Assembly (NCBI GenBank): GCA_947643165.1
Contig: CANRVB010000001.1
Coordinates: 186,001 to 250,000 of the forward strand
Direction: 5' to 3'
DNA: 64,000 nt
Origin: an uncultured Porphyromonadaceae bacterium
GTDB taxonomy: Bacteria > Bacteroidota > Bacteroidia > Bacteroidales > Muribaculaceae
The notes under the pieces are model-generated. The model had not been told where the DNA came from. It worked only from the letters and a program-made list of their open reading frames with translations, and made no database searches. The position numbers were made by a program, and so were the translations under genes. Numbering within the stretch: the first letter of the stretch is position 1; each line of letters starts with the position of its first letter. Shown here piece by piece: positions 35,155 through 43,026 of the stretch.

Positions 35155-36693
35155 ATGCACCACCGCAAAGTGAGGGTTCGCTTCGCTCCCTCCCCTACCG
35201 GACCTCTTCATATCGGCGGCGTACGCACCGCCCTCTACAACTATCTTTTCGCCCGCCGAAACGGCGGCGATATGATTCTCCGCATTGAAGACACTGATTC
35301 CCAGCGATTTGTTCCGGGAGCTGAGGACTACATCAACGAAGCTCTCGCCTGGCTCGGCATCAAGATTGACGAAGGGGTACGCGAAGGCGGAGCATTCGGC
35401 CCCTACAAACAGAGCGAGCGCCGCGACATTTACCGCCAGCACGTACGCATGCTGCTCGACAACGGAAAAGCATACATAGCTTTCGACACCCCCGAAGAGC
35501 TTGAAGCTAAGCGAAATACGCATCCCAACTTCCAGTACGACGCATCAACCCGCATGGAAATGCGCAACTCACTCACCATGAGCGCCGAACAGGTACGCGA
35601 CCTCATCGACAGCGGCGAGAAATACGTTGTGCGCTTCATGGTTGAGCCCGGCCGCGACGTCGTTGTCGACGATCTGCTCCGTGGCAAAGTGACCATCAAC
35701 TCTTCCGTGCTCGATGATAAAGTACTCTATAAGAGCGCAGATGACCTCCCCACATATCACCTCGCCAATATAGTCGATGACCACCTCATGGAAGTGTCAC
35801 ACGTGATCCGCGGCGAGGAATGGTTGCCATCGGCACCACTCCACGTATTGCTCTACGAAGCTTTCGGCTGGTCTGACACCGCTCCGCGCTTTGTCCACCT
35901 GCCATTGCTTCTCAAGCCCGATGGCAAAGGTAAACTCTCCAAGCGCGATGGCGACCGCCTCGGATTCCCTGTATTCCCTCTCGAATGGCACGATCCCAAG
36001 AGCGGCGACATCTCCTCAGGCTACCGTGAATCGGGTTATCTGCCTGAGGCTGTGGTCAATTTCCTCGCTCTGCTCGGATGGAATCCCGGCGATGACTCCG
36101 AGATCATGTCTATTGACGAACTCACCGAACGCTTCAGTTTCGACCGATGCTCACGTTCGGGTGCCAAGTTCGATTTTGAAAAAGGTAAGTGGTTCAACCA
36201 CAAGTATCTGCAGGACAAGAGCAACGAGCAGCTTGCTGAACTCTTCATACCTGTTCTACGCGATAACGGCATTGATACTGAGGCATTTGACCCTGCTTAT
36301 ATCGCCGCTGCAGTCGGCATGGTGAAGGAACGCATCAGCTTTGTCCGCGATCTCTGGGATCATGCCGGATTCTTCTTCCGCCGCCCGGACAGCTACGATC
36401 CAAAGGCCGTAAAAAAGCGTTGGAGCGACGATATGCCCCGCATCATGGAAGAACTCATCGAGGTTCTACGTACGCTACCGAGCTGGAAATCAGCCGAGGC
36501 CGAGCCTGTAGTGCTTGCATGGATAGCCGACAAAGGCTATCACCTGGGTAATGTCATGAACGCTTTCCGCCTATGCGTGGTAGGTGCATGCAAAGGCCCG
36601 CATATGTTTGACATCACCGAGATCATGGGTCCCGACGAGACTATCGCACGCATCCGCCTCGGCATCGAAAATATCAAGACCCCACAGGCGTGA
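35155..36693 (+). CDS. gltX: Glutamate-tRNA ligase
   Basis: The 512-residue class I aminoacyl-tRNA synthetase charges tRNA-Glu. The HIGH-type signature [12 protein letters not shown] is at about 10-21 and the KMSKS-type motif KLSKRDG at about 260-266. The zinc-less catalytic core is followed by a helical anticodon-binding domain. A longer frame begins at a TTG (35104), but that codon is inside the promoter element, so I use the ATG at 35155. The stop overlaps the GTG start of kdtA by 4 nt, indicating coupling. Codons are of the highly expressed type. Confidence 0.97.
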   Translation: MHHRKVRVRFAPSPTGPLHIGGVRTALYNYLFARRNGGDMILRIEDTDSQRFVPGAEDYINEALAWLGIKIDEGVREGGAFGPYKQSERRDIYRQHVRMLLDNGKAYIAFDTPEELEAKRNTHPNFQYDASTRMEMRNSLTMSAEQVRDLIDSGEKYVVRFMVEPGRDVVVDDLLRGKVTINSSVLDDKVLYKSADDLPTYHLANIVDDHLMEVSHVIRGEEWLPSAPLHVLLYEAFGWSDTAPRFVHLPLLLKPDGKGKLSKRDGDRLGFPVFPLEWHDPKSGDISSGYRESGYLPEAVVNFLALLGWNPGDDSEIMSIDELTERFSFDRCSRSGAKFDFEKGKWFNHKYLQDKSNEQLAELFIPVLRDNGIDTEAFDPAYIAAAVGMVKERISFVRDLWDHAGFFFRRPDSYDPKAVKKRWSDDMPRIMEELIEVLRTLPSWKSAEAEPVVLAWIADKGYHLGNVMNAFRLCVVGACKGPHMFDITEIMGPDETIARIRLGIENIKTPQA

Positions 36694-37985
36694 ACCCCAT
36701 CTACAACGCCGGAATAGCCTTATATTCCCTCGCCGTACGCACGGCGGCCATGCGCTCGCGCAAGCCCCGGCTTATGGTGCAGGGACACAAGGCTACGATG
36801 GCTTCAGTCGAAGATCTGCGCAAACGTATCGGCTCACGCAAGCTCGTATGGCTGCACGCTGCGTCGCTGGGTGAGTTCGAGCAGGGAAGACCTCTGATCG
36901 AACGCCTTCGGCAACACAATCCGGATCTGGCTATTCTCCTGACTTTCTTCTCACCTTCCGGATACGAGGTACGAAAGAATTATCCTGCAGTCGACTGCGT
37001 CTGTTACTTACCCTTCGACACCCCGGCCAATGCCCGCCGGTTTGTAGAAGCCGTACGCCCTGATCTGGTGATATTTGTAAAATATGAGTTTTGGGGGAAT
37101 ATACTCCATCAGCTCAAACGCCTTGACATACCTACCATCCTCATCTCAAGCATTTTCCGCAGCACTCAGGCGTTTTTCAAACCCTGGGGAGGAATGTTTC
37201 GCGACATGTTGCGCTGTTACACTCACCTGTTTGTTCAGGATGAAAACTCGCAACGACTTCTCGCGGGAATCGGCCTGACCAATGTCACCGTAGCCGGAGA
37301 CACGCGCTTCGACCGGGTAAGCGACACACTGCGCAACGCGGCTCCTGTAGAGCCTATAGCCGATTGGCTTGACAAAGATCCGGATTCTATCCGCCTCGTT
37401 GTAGGCAGCAGCTGGCAACCCGATGAAGACATCTATATCCCATGGCTTCTGAACCATCCCAACGTCAGGGCCATAATTGCTCCGCATGAGTTCAGTGACG
37501 AGCGTCTCAGCAAGCTTATAAAGCGCCTCGGAGAAGATAAAACCATACTCTACAGCACAGTAAAAGCCCATGACGGAGTTATCCCCGACGGTATACGTTA
37601 TGTCATAATCGACTGTTTCGGACTCCTTGCCTCGATCTACCGTTACGCGTCAATCGCATACATAGGCGGCGGGTTCGGAGCCGGAATCCACAATCTCACC
37701 GAGGCGGCAGTATATGGTGTTCCCGTAATATTCGGTCCCCGTCATCAGAAATTCCGTGAGGCATCAGGCATAATATCAGCAGGAGGAGGATTTTCCATCT
37801 CATCAGCCGACGAATTCGCCGATATCACCGACTCGCTTGTCTGCGACAACATGTACCGCGCCAAAGCAGGCAACGCCGCCGGCAACTACATATCCTCGCA
37901 TCTGGGAGCTACAGATCTGATCGAGACGTATCTATGCGATAATTTCAGCACGATCGGTATCAATCACAAGTCATCCCAAGAGTAA
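36690..37985 (+). CDS. kdtA: 3-deoxy-D-manno-octulosonic acid transferase
   Basis: The 431-residue GT-B glycosyltransferase adds KDO from CMP-KDO to lipid A precursor on the inner face of the inner membrane. The N-terminal hydrophobic anchor ([16 protein letters not shown]) and family segments [60 protein letters not shown] and [20 protein letters not shown] are present. It starts with GTG overlapping the gltX stop (GTGA). Its 3' end overlaps the convergent comF-like gene by 26 bp. Bacteroidota usually have a monofunctional or bifunctional enzyme; which this is cannot be read here. Confidence 0.95.
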   Translation: MNPIYNAGIALYSLAVRTAAMRSRKPRLMVQGHKATMASVEDLRKRIGSRKLVWLHAASLGEFEQGRPLIERLRQHNPDLAILLTFFSPSGYEVRKNYPAVDCVCYLPFDTPANARRFVEAVRPDLVIFVKYEFWGNILHQLKRLDIPTILISSIFRSTQAFFKPWGGMFRDMLRCYTHLFVQDENSQRLLAGIGLTNVTVAGDTRFDRVSDTLRNAAPVEPIADWLDKDPDSIRLVVGSSWQPDEDIYIPWLLNHPNVRAIIAPHEFSDERLSKLIKRLGEDKTILYSTVKAHDGVIPDGIRYVIIDCFGLLASIYRYASIAYIGGGFGAGIHNLTEAAVYGVPVIFGPRHQKFREASGIISAGGGFSISSADEFADITDSLVCDNMYRAKAGNAAGNYISSHLGATDLIETYLCDNFSTIGINHKSSQE

Positions 37986-38664
37986 GAACCGAAATTCTCA
38001 ATCCGGGTGAGGCTTTGAGAAGTGCCTTTGCACACGACAGTAGGGTTGAGCCGCTGGTTATCACATCATCAACCAGCAACACACTGACGACACCCGCAAG
38101 CTGCCGGGCATCAGCATCATAACCACCGACAGTATTGATCCATCTATCGAACACACCCTTTCGCGTCTGCGAGGAGTGTGTTCGTGTTGTTTTCAGGACA
38201 TGCACGTCGACCGGCAGTCCGGTCGCGTCGCTTATTCCATGGGCAATGTACTCGGTCTGATTATAGCCTCTTCTCAACCTTTTGAGCGGATGTAACGGAA
38301 CCGGCACAATCACCTCATTTCCATCAAAAAAGCCTTTGGACTCAAGCTGTTGCGCAAACTCGAGTGCAAGCATCCGTCCGACATTCGGACGGCCATGATA
38401 CTTGGCTGCATGGATAAGCTTCGCATAGTCTCCTTCCTTATGATACTCAAAACAAGCGGCAGCTCTATGTATCGGGACTCCCGGCGAGGCCATACGCCTG
38501 TGAAGCTCATTGAAGTCAAAATCAGTCAGATAGACAGCAGGCATCGACATGCGGCAGTGAAGACATATCACATCCTCGCCCCGCACCAAAGGTCTGTCGC
38601 ATACCTCACACAGCCTTGGGTAGACCATAGCCAGCAGGTCCTGACCCCATGCTTTCAATCCCAT
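37960..38664 (-). CDS. ComF family protein (phosphoribosyltransferase-like)
   Basis: The 234-residue protein has a zinc-ribbon-like N-terminus with Cys19, Cys22, Cys34 and Cys37 (LCEVCD, ICLHCR) and a type I phosphoribosyltransferase domain with the PRPP-binding loop VLLVDDVITSGSTL near 195-208. ComF proteins support DNA uptake or handling of single-stranded DNA in transformable bacteria, but are widely conserved in species without known competence. It is the last gene of a run prmC-recX-comF, with its start overlapping the recX stop by 10 nt, and its end overlaps convergent kdtA. Confidence 0.93.
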   Translation of the reverse strand: MGLKAWGQDLLAMVYPRLCEVCDRPLVRGEDVICLHCRMSMPAVYLTDFDFNELHRRMASPGVPIHRAAACFEYHKEGDYAKLIHAAKYHGRPNVGRMLALEFAQQLESKGFFDGNEVIVPVPLHPLKRLRRGYNQTEYIAHGISDATGLPVDVHVLKTTRTHSSQTRKGVFDRWINTVGGYDADARQLAGVVSVLLVDDVITSGSTLLSCAKALLKASPGLRISVLTLGMTCD

Positions 38665-39140
38665 AGACTACCGCTCTCCATAGCATGTATCACTAAATCA
38701 GGCTCATATCCGCGCCCAACTGCAAACCTGAGCAGTTTCATACGGCCCTCGTAAGTCTTTACGGTATCATCGGGCATAGTCCGGATCTTCGCCCGCAGCG
38801 TGGCCATCATCAGATCCTCATATTCCTCACTGTCTACGGCTTCAAGAGCACTCTCAATGTCATGGCGTCCTATATGCTTGGCTACGAGCCCCATCCTTAT
38901 CTTACGGCGTCCCCATCTTGCGAACCGGTACTTGTCTCTCACAAAAGCTTCAGCATATCGGGCATCATCCACAAAGTTCTGACGTTCAAGCTTTTCGACT
39001 ATCGCCGATGCGTCGTCATGCGATATTCCCCAACCCGACAACTTCTTCATCAGGTCGTAAGTGCAACATTCTCTCCGCGCACACAGAGTTTCCAACCTCG
39101 ATGCGGCTGCTTCAGCCGACAATTTCTTTGCTGTAACCAT
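38655..39140 (-). CDS. recX: Regulatory protein RecX
   Basis: The 161-residue, helix-rich basic protein fits RecX, which binds along RecA filaments and limits strand exchange. Typical phrases are ETLCARRECCTYDLMKKLSGWGI, VEKLERQNFVDDARYAEAFVRDKYRFARWGRRKI and the repeated three-helix units. It lies 7 nt after prmC and overlaps the comF-like gene by 10 nt, so the three are probably one transcript. RecA itself is not in the window. Confidence 0.9.
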   Translation of the reverse strand: MVTAKKLSAEAAASRLETLCARRECCTYDLMKKLSGWGISHDDASAIVEKLERQNFVDDARYAEAFVRDKYRFARWGRRKIRMGLVAKHIGRHDIESALEAVDSEEYEDLMMATLRAKIRTMPDDTVKTYEGRMKLLRFAVGRGYEPDLVIHAMESGSLWD

Positions 39141-39147
39141 CTAAAAA

Positions 39148-40020
39148 TCAGTCTACTGCCCGTTTAGCCGTAATAAAACGGTTTTTACCATGAATATCGC
39201 GTGTCAGTGTGATGTCCTGCCATACTTCCTGCCCTCGCAAATCATCGGCCAAATCATTGGAAAACAGCGGATTAATCTCAAAATACAATCGACCTCCACC
39301 ATGGAGGGCGGTGGCACCGTAACGGGAGATGGCGCGATAAAAACGCAGGGGATCGCTATCGGGAACAAACAGTGCCATAGAAGGCTCATAATCAAGCACA
39401 TTCCGATCCATATCCTTTCGTTCGCTCTCCACAATATACGGAGGATTGCTCACCAAAATATCATATTTCGGGGCTTTTTCAGGCATCAAATTCAACGCAT
39501 CTGCCTGAATGACAGATATGTTAGCTTTGAGATCGGCTGCATTGCATCTGGCCACGTCTATAGCTCCGGCAGAGATATCGATAGCTACGACATTGGCAAA
39601 CAGAAGGTTACGTGCAAGAGCGATGGCTATGCAACCACTGCCTGTGCATACATCGAGTACATGCAGATCACGGCGCCCCTCGCAATCGCTCACTATCATG
39701 TCGACAAGCTCAGCCGTTTCGGGCCGTGGGATCAATACATTCTCATCGACTTTCAGCTTAAGACCGTAGAAGTATGCCTCGCCGAGTATATACTGCAAGG
39801 GCTCATGCTTAAGCAACCTGCCGACCACCGACTCGAGTTTTCCGGCCATGAAGCCGGATATTCCGTCATCCTCCTTCATCACCATGTCAATACGGCTCCA
39901 ACCTTTAAGAGTCTGTATTGCCAGGTCAATATTGGCTCTTGCCTCACGACTATCCATCACGGAGGCCGAGGTGAGTTTCTCTACCGCCCTGTCAGCGGCC
40001 TGGCGATACGTCAGACTCAT
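39148..40020 (-). CDS. prmC: Peptide chain release factor N5-glutamine methyltransferase
   Basis: The 290-residue enzyme methylates the glutamine of the GGQ motif in release factors RF1 and RF2 using S-adenosylmethionine. An N-terminal helical domain (about 1-85) is followed by a Rossmann methyltransferase domain with VLDVCTGSGCIAIALA (SAM binding, about 121-136) and the catalytic NPPY at 192-195. Its start overlaps the metallopeptidase stop as ATGA. The neighbours recX and comF have no obvious link to translation termination. Confidence 0.95.
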   Translation of the reverse strand: MSLTYRQAADRAVEKLTSASVMDSREARANIDLAIQTLKGWSRIDMVMKEDDGISGFMAGKLESVVGRLLKHEPLQYILGEAYFYGLKLKVDENVLIPRPETAELVDMIVSDCEGRRDLHVLDVCTGSGCIAIALARNLLFANVVAIDISAGAIDVARCNAADLKANISVIQADALNLMPEKAPKYDILVSNPPYIVESERKDMDRNVLDYEPSMALFVPDSDPLRFYRAISRYGATALHGGGRLYFEINPLFSNDLADDLRGQEVWQDITLTRDIHGKNRFITAKRAVD

Positions 40021-40883
40021 AGATCGGTGTAGCGTGGGGTGAATGTATCTCCGCGACTCAAATCGCCGGTAGAGAGGCCCAGATTAAGCCATCGGTGGCG
40101 CTGCGCGCCCGTTCCGTGGCTGAAGCTTTCGGGCACCACATATCCCTGAGCCTGCTGCTGCAGATAGTCATCGCCGATCTTCTGTGCCGCGTCAAGAGCC
40201 TCGTCAAGATCGCCGGGTTCTATGGAGCCGAACATCTCATTGTCGTGATGCGCCCACACACCTGCCAGGAAATCGGCCTGAAGCTCGAGCCTCACGCTTA
40301 TCTGATTTGCCTCCGCCTCGCTCAGTCGGTTCATGGCTTCATGTGCCTTGCCGAGCGTTCCGAGCAGGTACTGCACATGATGGCCTACCTCGTGGGCTAT
40401 AACATACGCATAGGCGAAATCGCCATCCGCACCGAGTGTCTGCCTCATATTTTTGAAAAACGACAGGTCGATATAGAGGGATTGGTCTGCAGAACAGTAG
40501 AACGGACCGACCGAAGCGTTGGCTCCGCCGCATGCGCTTGTCGTAGTGCCATCATACAGGACCATAGTGGGGGCCTCATATTCGAGTCCTTGCTCCCTGA
40601 ACAGTTTTGTCCACACATCCTCGGTTCCGGCAAGAATGCGTTTAGAGAACTGCTCGAGCTCCTGATCTTCGGCAGAAGCCTGATATGACTGCTCCGGCTG
40701 ACCGAAATCGGCCGATGACATCGCTCCGCTCAACACGTTGAGCGGATTACCACCGCCAATCCACGCTATAACAGCCGCTATAATGATACCTACTATGCCT
40801 CCTCCGGCAAGTTTGATGCCACGGCCACTGCTGCCACGGCGGTCATCCACGTTGTCGCTCTGTCGGCGTCCGTTCAGATTCAT
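40017..40883 (-). CDS. Neutral zinc metallopeptidase, membrane-anchored (YpfJ-like)
   Basis: The 288-residue protein has a basic, polar N-terminus (about 1-24), a transmembrane helix (about 25-43, GGGIVGIIIAAVIAWIGGG) and an extracytoplasmic domain with the zincin motif HEVGHHVQ (zinc ligands His164 and His168, catalytic Glu165). Further conserved features of the family are AACGGANASVGPFYCSAD-type residues near 117-133, SEAEANQISVRLELQADFLAG (the third ligand glutamate) and a C-terminal GTGAQRHRW. The biological substrate of this family is unknown. It is 13 nt after murI and coupled to prmC by a 4-nt overlap. Confidence 0.92.
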   Translation of the reverse strand: MNLNGRRQSDNVDDRRGSSGRGIKLAGGGIVGIIIAAVIAWIGGGNPLNVLSGAMSSADFGQPEQSYQASAEDQELEQFSKRILAGTEDVWTKLFREQGLEYEAPTMVLYDGTTTSACGGANASVGPFYCSADQSLYIDLSFFKNMRQTLGADGDFAYAYVIAHEVGHHVQYLLGTLGKAHEAMNRLSEAEANQISVRLELQADFLAGVWAHHDNEMFGSIEPGDLDEALDAAQKIGDDYLQQQAQGYVVPESFSHGTGAQRHRWLNLGLSTGDLSRGDTFTPRYTDL

Positions 40884-40896
40884 ACTCTCGATAAGG

Positions 40897-41739
40897 TTAT
40901 GTTAATGATACGTTGCGGGCTGTTATAGTCTCATTCAGAAACATTCCTGCCATTTCACCGAATTTATCGGGATGTTCAGTAGTCAGATACTCACACTGTC
41001 CGTCTTTCGACAGCCGGACATCCATCTCGGGATGCCTCAGCAGGTAGTCGGCAAGACTTTCAGCCACAAGAGTGCCTTGCCTAACCACCTTAACCCGTTC
41101 GGGCACCGCCGCGCGAATCTTAGGATAGAGCAACGGATAGTGCGTACAACCGAGTATTATAGTGTCAATGTCGGGATGAGGAGCTAACAACGCCCTTACA
41201 TATTTCTCAACAAAATAGTCGGCTCCGGGATCGCCCGATTCGCCATTTTCTATAAGCGGGACCCACATCGGACACGCCTCCGTGTAAATTCTGAAATCAG
41301 GATGCAGCTTCGCGGCCTCGAGCTCATAGCTACGCGAGGCGACAGTGCCCTGAGTTCCGAACACACCTACACTACCGCTCACACTGAGCCGGTCGAGCGC
41401 CTCAACCGTAGGCCGTATCACTCCGAGCACACGCTTCGTCGGATCGGCCATACGGGGCAGATCGCGCTGCTGAATGGAGCGCAAGGCTTTGGCCGAGGCT
41501 GTGTTGCAAGCCAGCACCACCAACGGGCATCCAGCTTCAAACAGATAGTTGACGGCCTGTAGGGTAAACTTATACACCACGTCGAACGAGCGGGTACCGT
41601 AGGGTGCCCGAGCGTTGTCGCCGATATACATGTAACCGTATTCGGGAAGTCTCTTCCTAAGCTCCGAGAGGATCGTCAGGCCACCATAACCGGAGTCAAA
41701 CACTCCTATCGGGCCTGTTGTAATTTGCGAGCTGTCCAT
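40897..41739 (-). CDS. murI: Glutamate racemase
   Basis: The 280-residue cytoplasmic enzyme makes D-glutamate for peptidoglycan. Catalytic elements are VFDSGYGG (Asp15, Ser16), the first cysteine Cys78 in ACNTASA and the second Cys198 in GCTHYPLL. It is the next gene after the two Skp genes. A strong hairpin and T tract finish only 5 nt before its ATG, so it lacks a conventional leader and probably depends on read-through or a start site inside that region. It precedes the metallopeptidase gene by 13 nt. Confidence 0.96.
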   Translation of the reverse strand: MDSSQITTGPIGVFDSGYGGLTILSELRKRLPEYGYMYIGDNARAPYGTRSFDVVYKFTLQAVNYLFEAGCPLVVLACNTASAKALRSIQQRDLPRMADPTKRVLGVIRPTVEALDRLSVSGSVGVFGTQGTVASRSYELEAAKLHPDFRIYTEACPMWVPLIENGESGDPGADYFVEKYVRALLAPHPDIDTIILGCTHYPLLYPKIRAAVPERVKVVRQGTLVAESLADYLLRHPEMDVRLSKDGQCEYLTTEHPDKFGEMAGMFLNETITARNVSLT

Positions 41740-41744
41740 TTGTC

Positions 41745-41800
41745 AAAAAAAGCGTCGCCGGCATTCCTCGTCCCGCGTTGAGACTCCGGCTGCCGGCGAC
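41745..41800 (-). terminator. Terminator or attenuator between skp and murI
   Basis: A perfect 10-bp stem (GTCGCCGGCA at 41754-41763 with TGCCGGCGAC at 41791-41800), a 27-nt loop, and seven T residues (41745-41751) on the minus strand. The T tract ends 5 nt before the murI start codon. Confidence 0.85.
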
Positions 41801-41824
41801 TTTATGAGTTTGCTGTTATCAGTA

Positions 41825-42316
41825 TCAGATTCCGAGCTTCGTACGGACGGCCGATGTAATATCAACGGCATCAGCACCTACATAGAGCGGCATCTGCTTT
41901 TCGAATATCATTGTATAACCACCCTCGGCTCCAACAGTCTGGATAGCGGCCTGGACGCGCTCGCGTATGGGAGCCAACAGACGCTGCTGCTGCTGCTGAA
42001 TATCCTGCTGGGCAGTTGTGTAGAATTGATTCATCTTCTGGTCGAGTTCGTTCAGCTCCTGAGTGCGGCGCTGCTTGATTGACTCGGGGGTGTCGGCGGG
42101 AAGGTTCTGGAAGTCGGTGTATTCCTTCTGGAATTTGTCCTGAAGATTCTTGAGCTCTTCCTCATACTTCTTAGATGCAGCCTCGATGGTTGCGTTCATA
42201 TCTTTGATCTCGGGCATTGATGTGAGAATGCTCTCTGTATCGATCACTGCGAGTTTCTGTCCGAAAGCAAAGGACGGCAGAGCTATCAACACTGCCAGAA
42301 TGATTTTTTTCAACAT
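41825..42316 (-). CDS. Periplasmic chaperone, OmpH/Skp family (first copy)
   Basis: The 163-residue protein has a signal peptide (ending SFAFGQK) and the Skp/OmpH layout: a short beta strand (KLAVIDTESILTSMPE), then a long coiled-coil rich in Lys, Glu and Gln (about 38-120, with QQDIQQQQQR near 104), then a closing strand (GYTMIFEKQMPLYVG). Skp trimers shield unfolded outer-membrane proteins on their way to BamA. It sits downstream of a second Skp gene and BamA. A -7 element within the 109-nt gap suggests it can also be transcribed on its own. Confidence 0.93.
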   Translation of the reverse strand: MLKKIILAVLIALPSFAFGQKLAVIDTESILTSMPEIKDMNATIEAASKKYEEELKNLQDKFQKEYTDFQNLPADTPESIKQRRTQELNELDQKMNQFYTTAQQDIQQQQQRLLAPIRERVQAAIQTVGAEGGYTMIFEKQMPLYVGADAVDITSAVRTKLGI

Positions 42317-42411
42317 AGCTGGTTAAGTTATATATGCAGAGCTGTACCTCTGCCATTGATATATTTTTTTACTAATCTATTTATTATTACGCTATATGAT
42401 TAACGTGTCTG

Positions 42412-42419
42412 CAAAGATA
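42412..42419 (-). promoter_or_regulatory. -7 element (TATCTTTG) for the first skp copy
   Basis: An exact TAnnTTTG match on the minus strand, 95 nt upstream of the start at 42316 and 6 nt beyond the end of the second skp gene. Confidence 0.5.
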
Positions 42420-42425
42420 AGTGTT

Positions 42426-42953
42426 TTATTTGGAATAACCTAACTTCTCAAGCACCTCATTAGACACATCGATACGCGGTGAGGCGAAAATTATATCGCT
42501 CGACGAGGCTCTGTCGAATATGCATTGGTAACCACGCTCCTCGGCAACCTTTTTCACGGCATTGTAGACGTCTTCCTGAATAGGCTGCATCATAGTGGTG
42601 CGAAGTTTGTACAGATCGCCCTCGGGACCGAAATACTTGTTTCTCAGCTCGGCCGCCTGCTTCTCCTTGGCCACAACCTCGGCCTCTTTCGCCTTTTTCT
42701 GGGCGTCGGTGAGATAGACCATCTCGGACTGATAGTTCTTGTAGAGGGTCTCGGCCTCCTGTGCCACGGCCTCCACTTCTTTCTGCCACCGCTGGCTCAT
42801 CTGGTTGAGCTGCTGGTTTGCCACTTCATAAGCCGGTATGTTCTGGAGCACATACTCCATGTCGACCAGAGCGAACTTCTGTGCATTCGCGCTATTGGGT
42901 ATCGCTATGATGGCCGCTATGACGGCCACCGCTATTACCAGATACTTCTTCAT
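42426..42953 (-). CDS. Periplasmic chaperone, OmpH/Skp family (second copy)
   Basis: The 175-residue protein has a signal peptide (ending NSANAQ) and the same architecture as its neighbour: KFALVDMEYVLQNIPAYE, a long charged coiled coil (about 45-125, AQKKAKEAEVVAKEKQAAEL) and a closing strand (GYQCIFDRASSSDIIFASP). The two copies are clearly paralogous, but differ enough to be old duplicates. It lies 73 nt downstream of bamA, the outer-membrane protein insertase that it is expected to serve. Confidence 0.93.
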   Translation of the reverse strand: MKKYLVIAVAVIAAIIAIPNSANAQKFALVDMEYVLQNIPAYEVANQQLNQMSQRWQKEVEAVAQEAETLYKNYQSEMVYLTDAQKKAKEAEVVAKEKQAAELRNKYFGPEGDLYKLRTTMMQPIQEDVYNAVKKVAEERGYQCIFDRASSSDIIFASPRIDVSNEVLEKLGYSK

Positions 42954-43026
42954 GCTGTATTAGTTTTTATCTATAGTTCTATAACTTAGACAATTTCAAG
43001 GCTAAAAGGTTTAGTCGGGCAATTTT

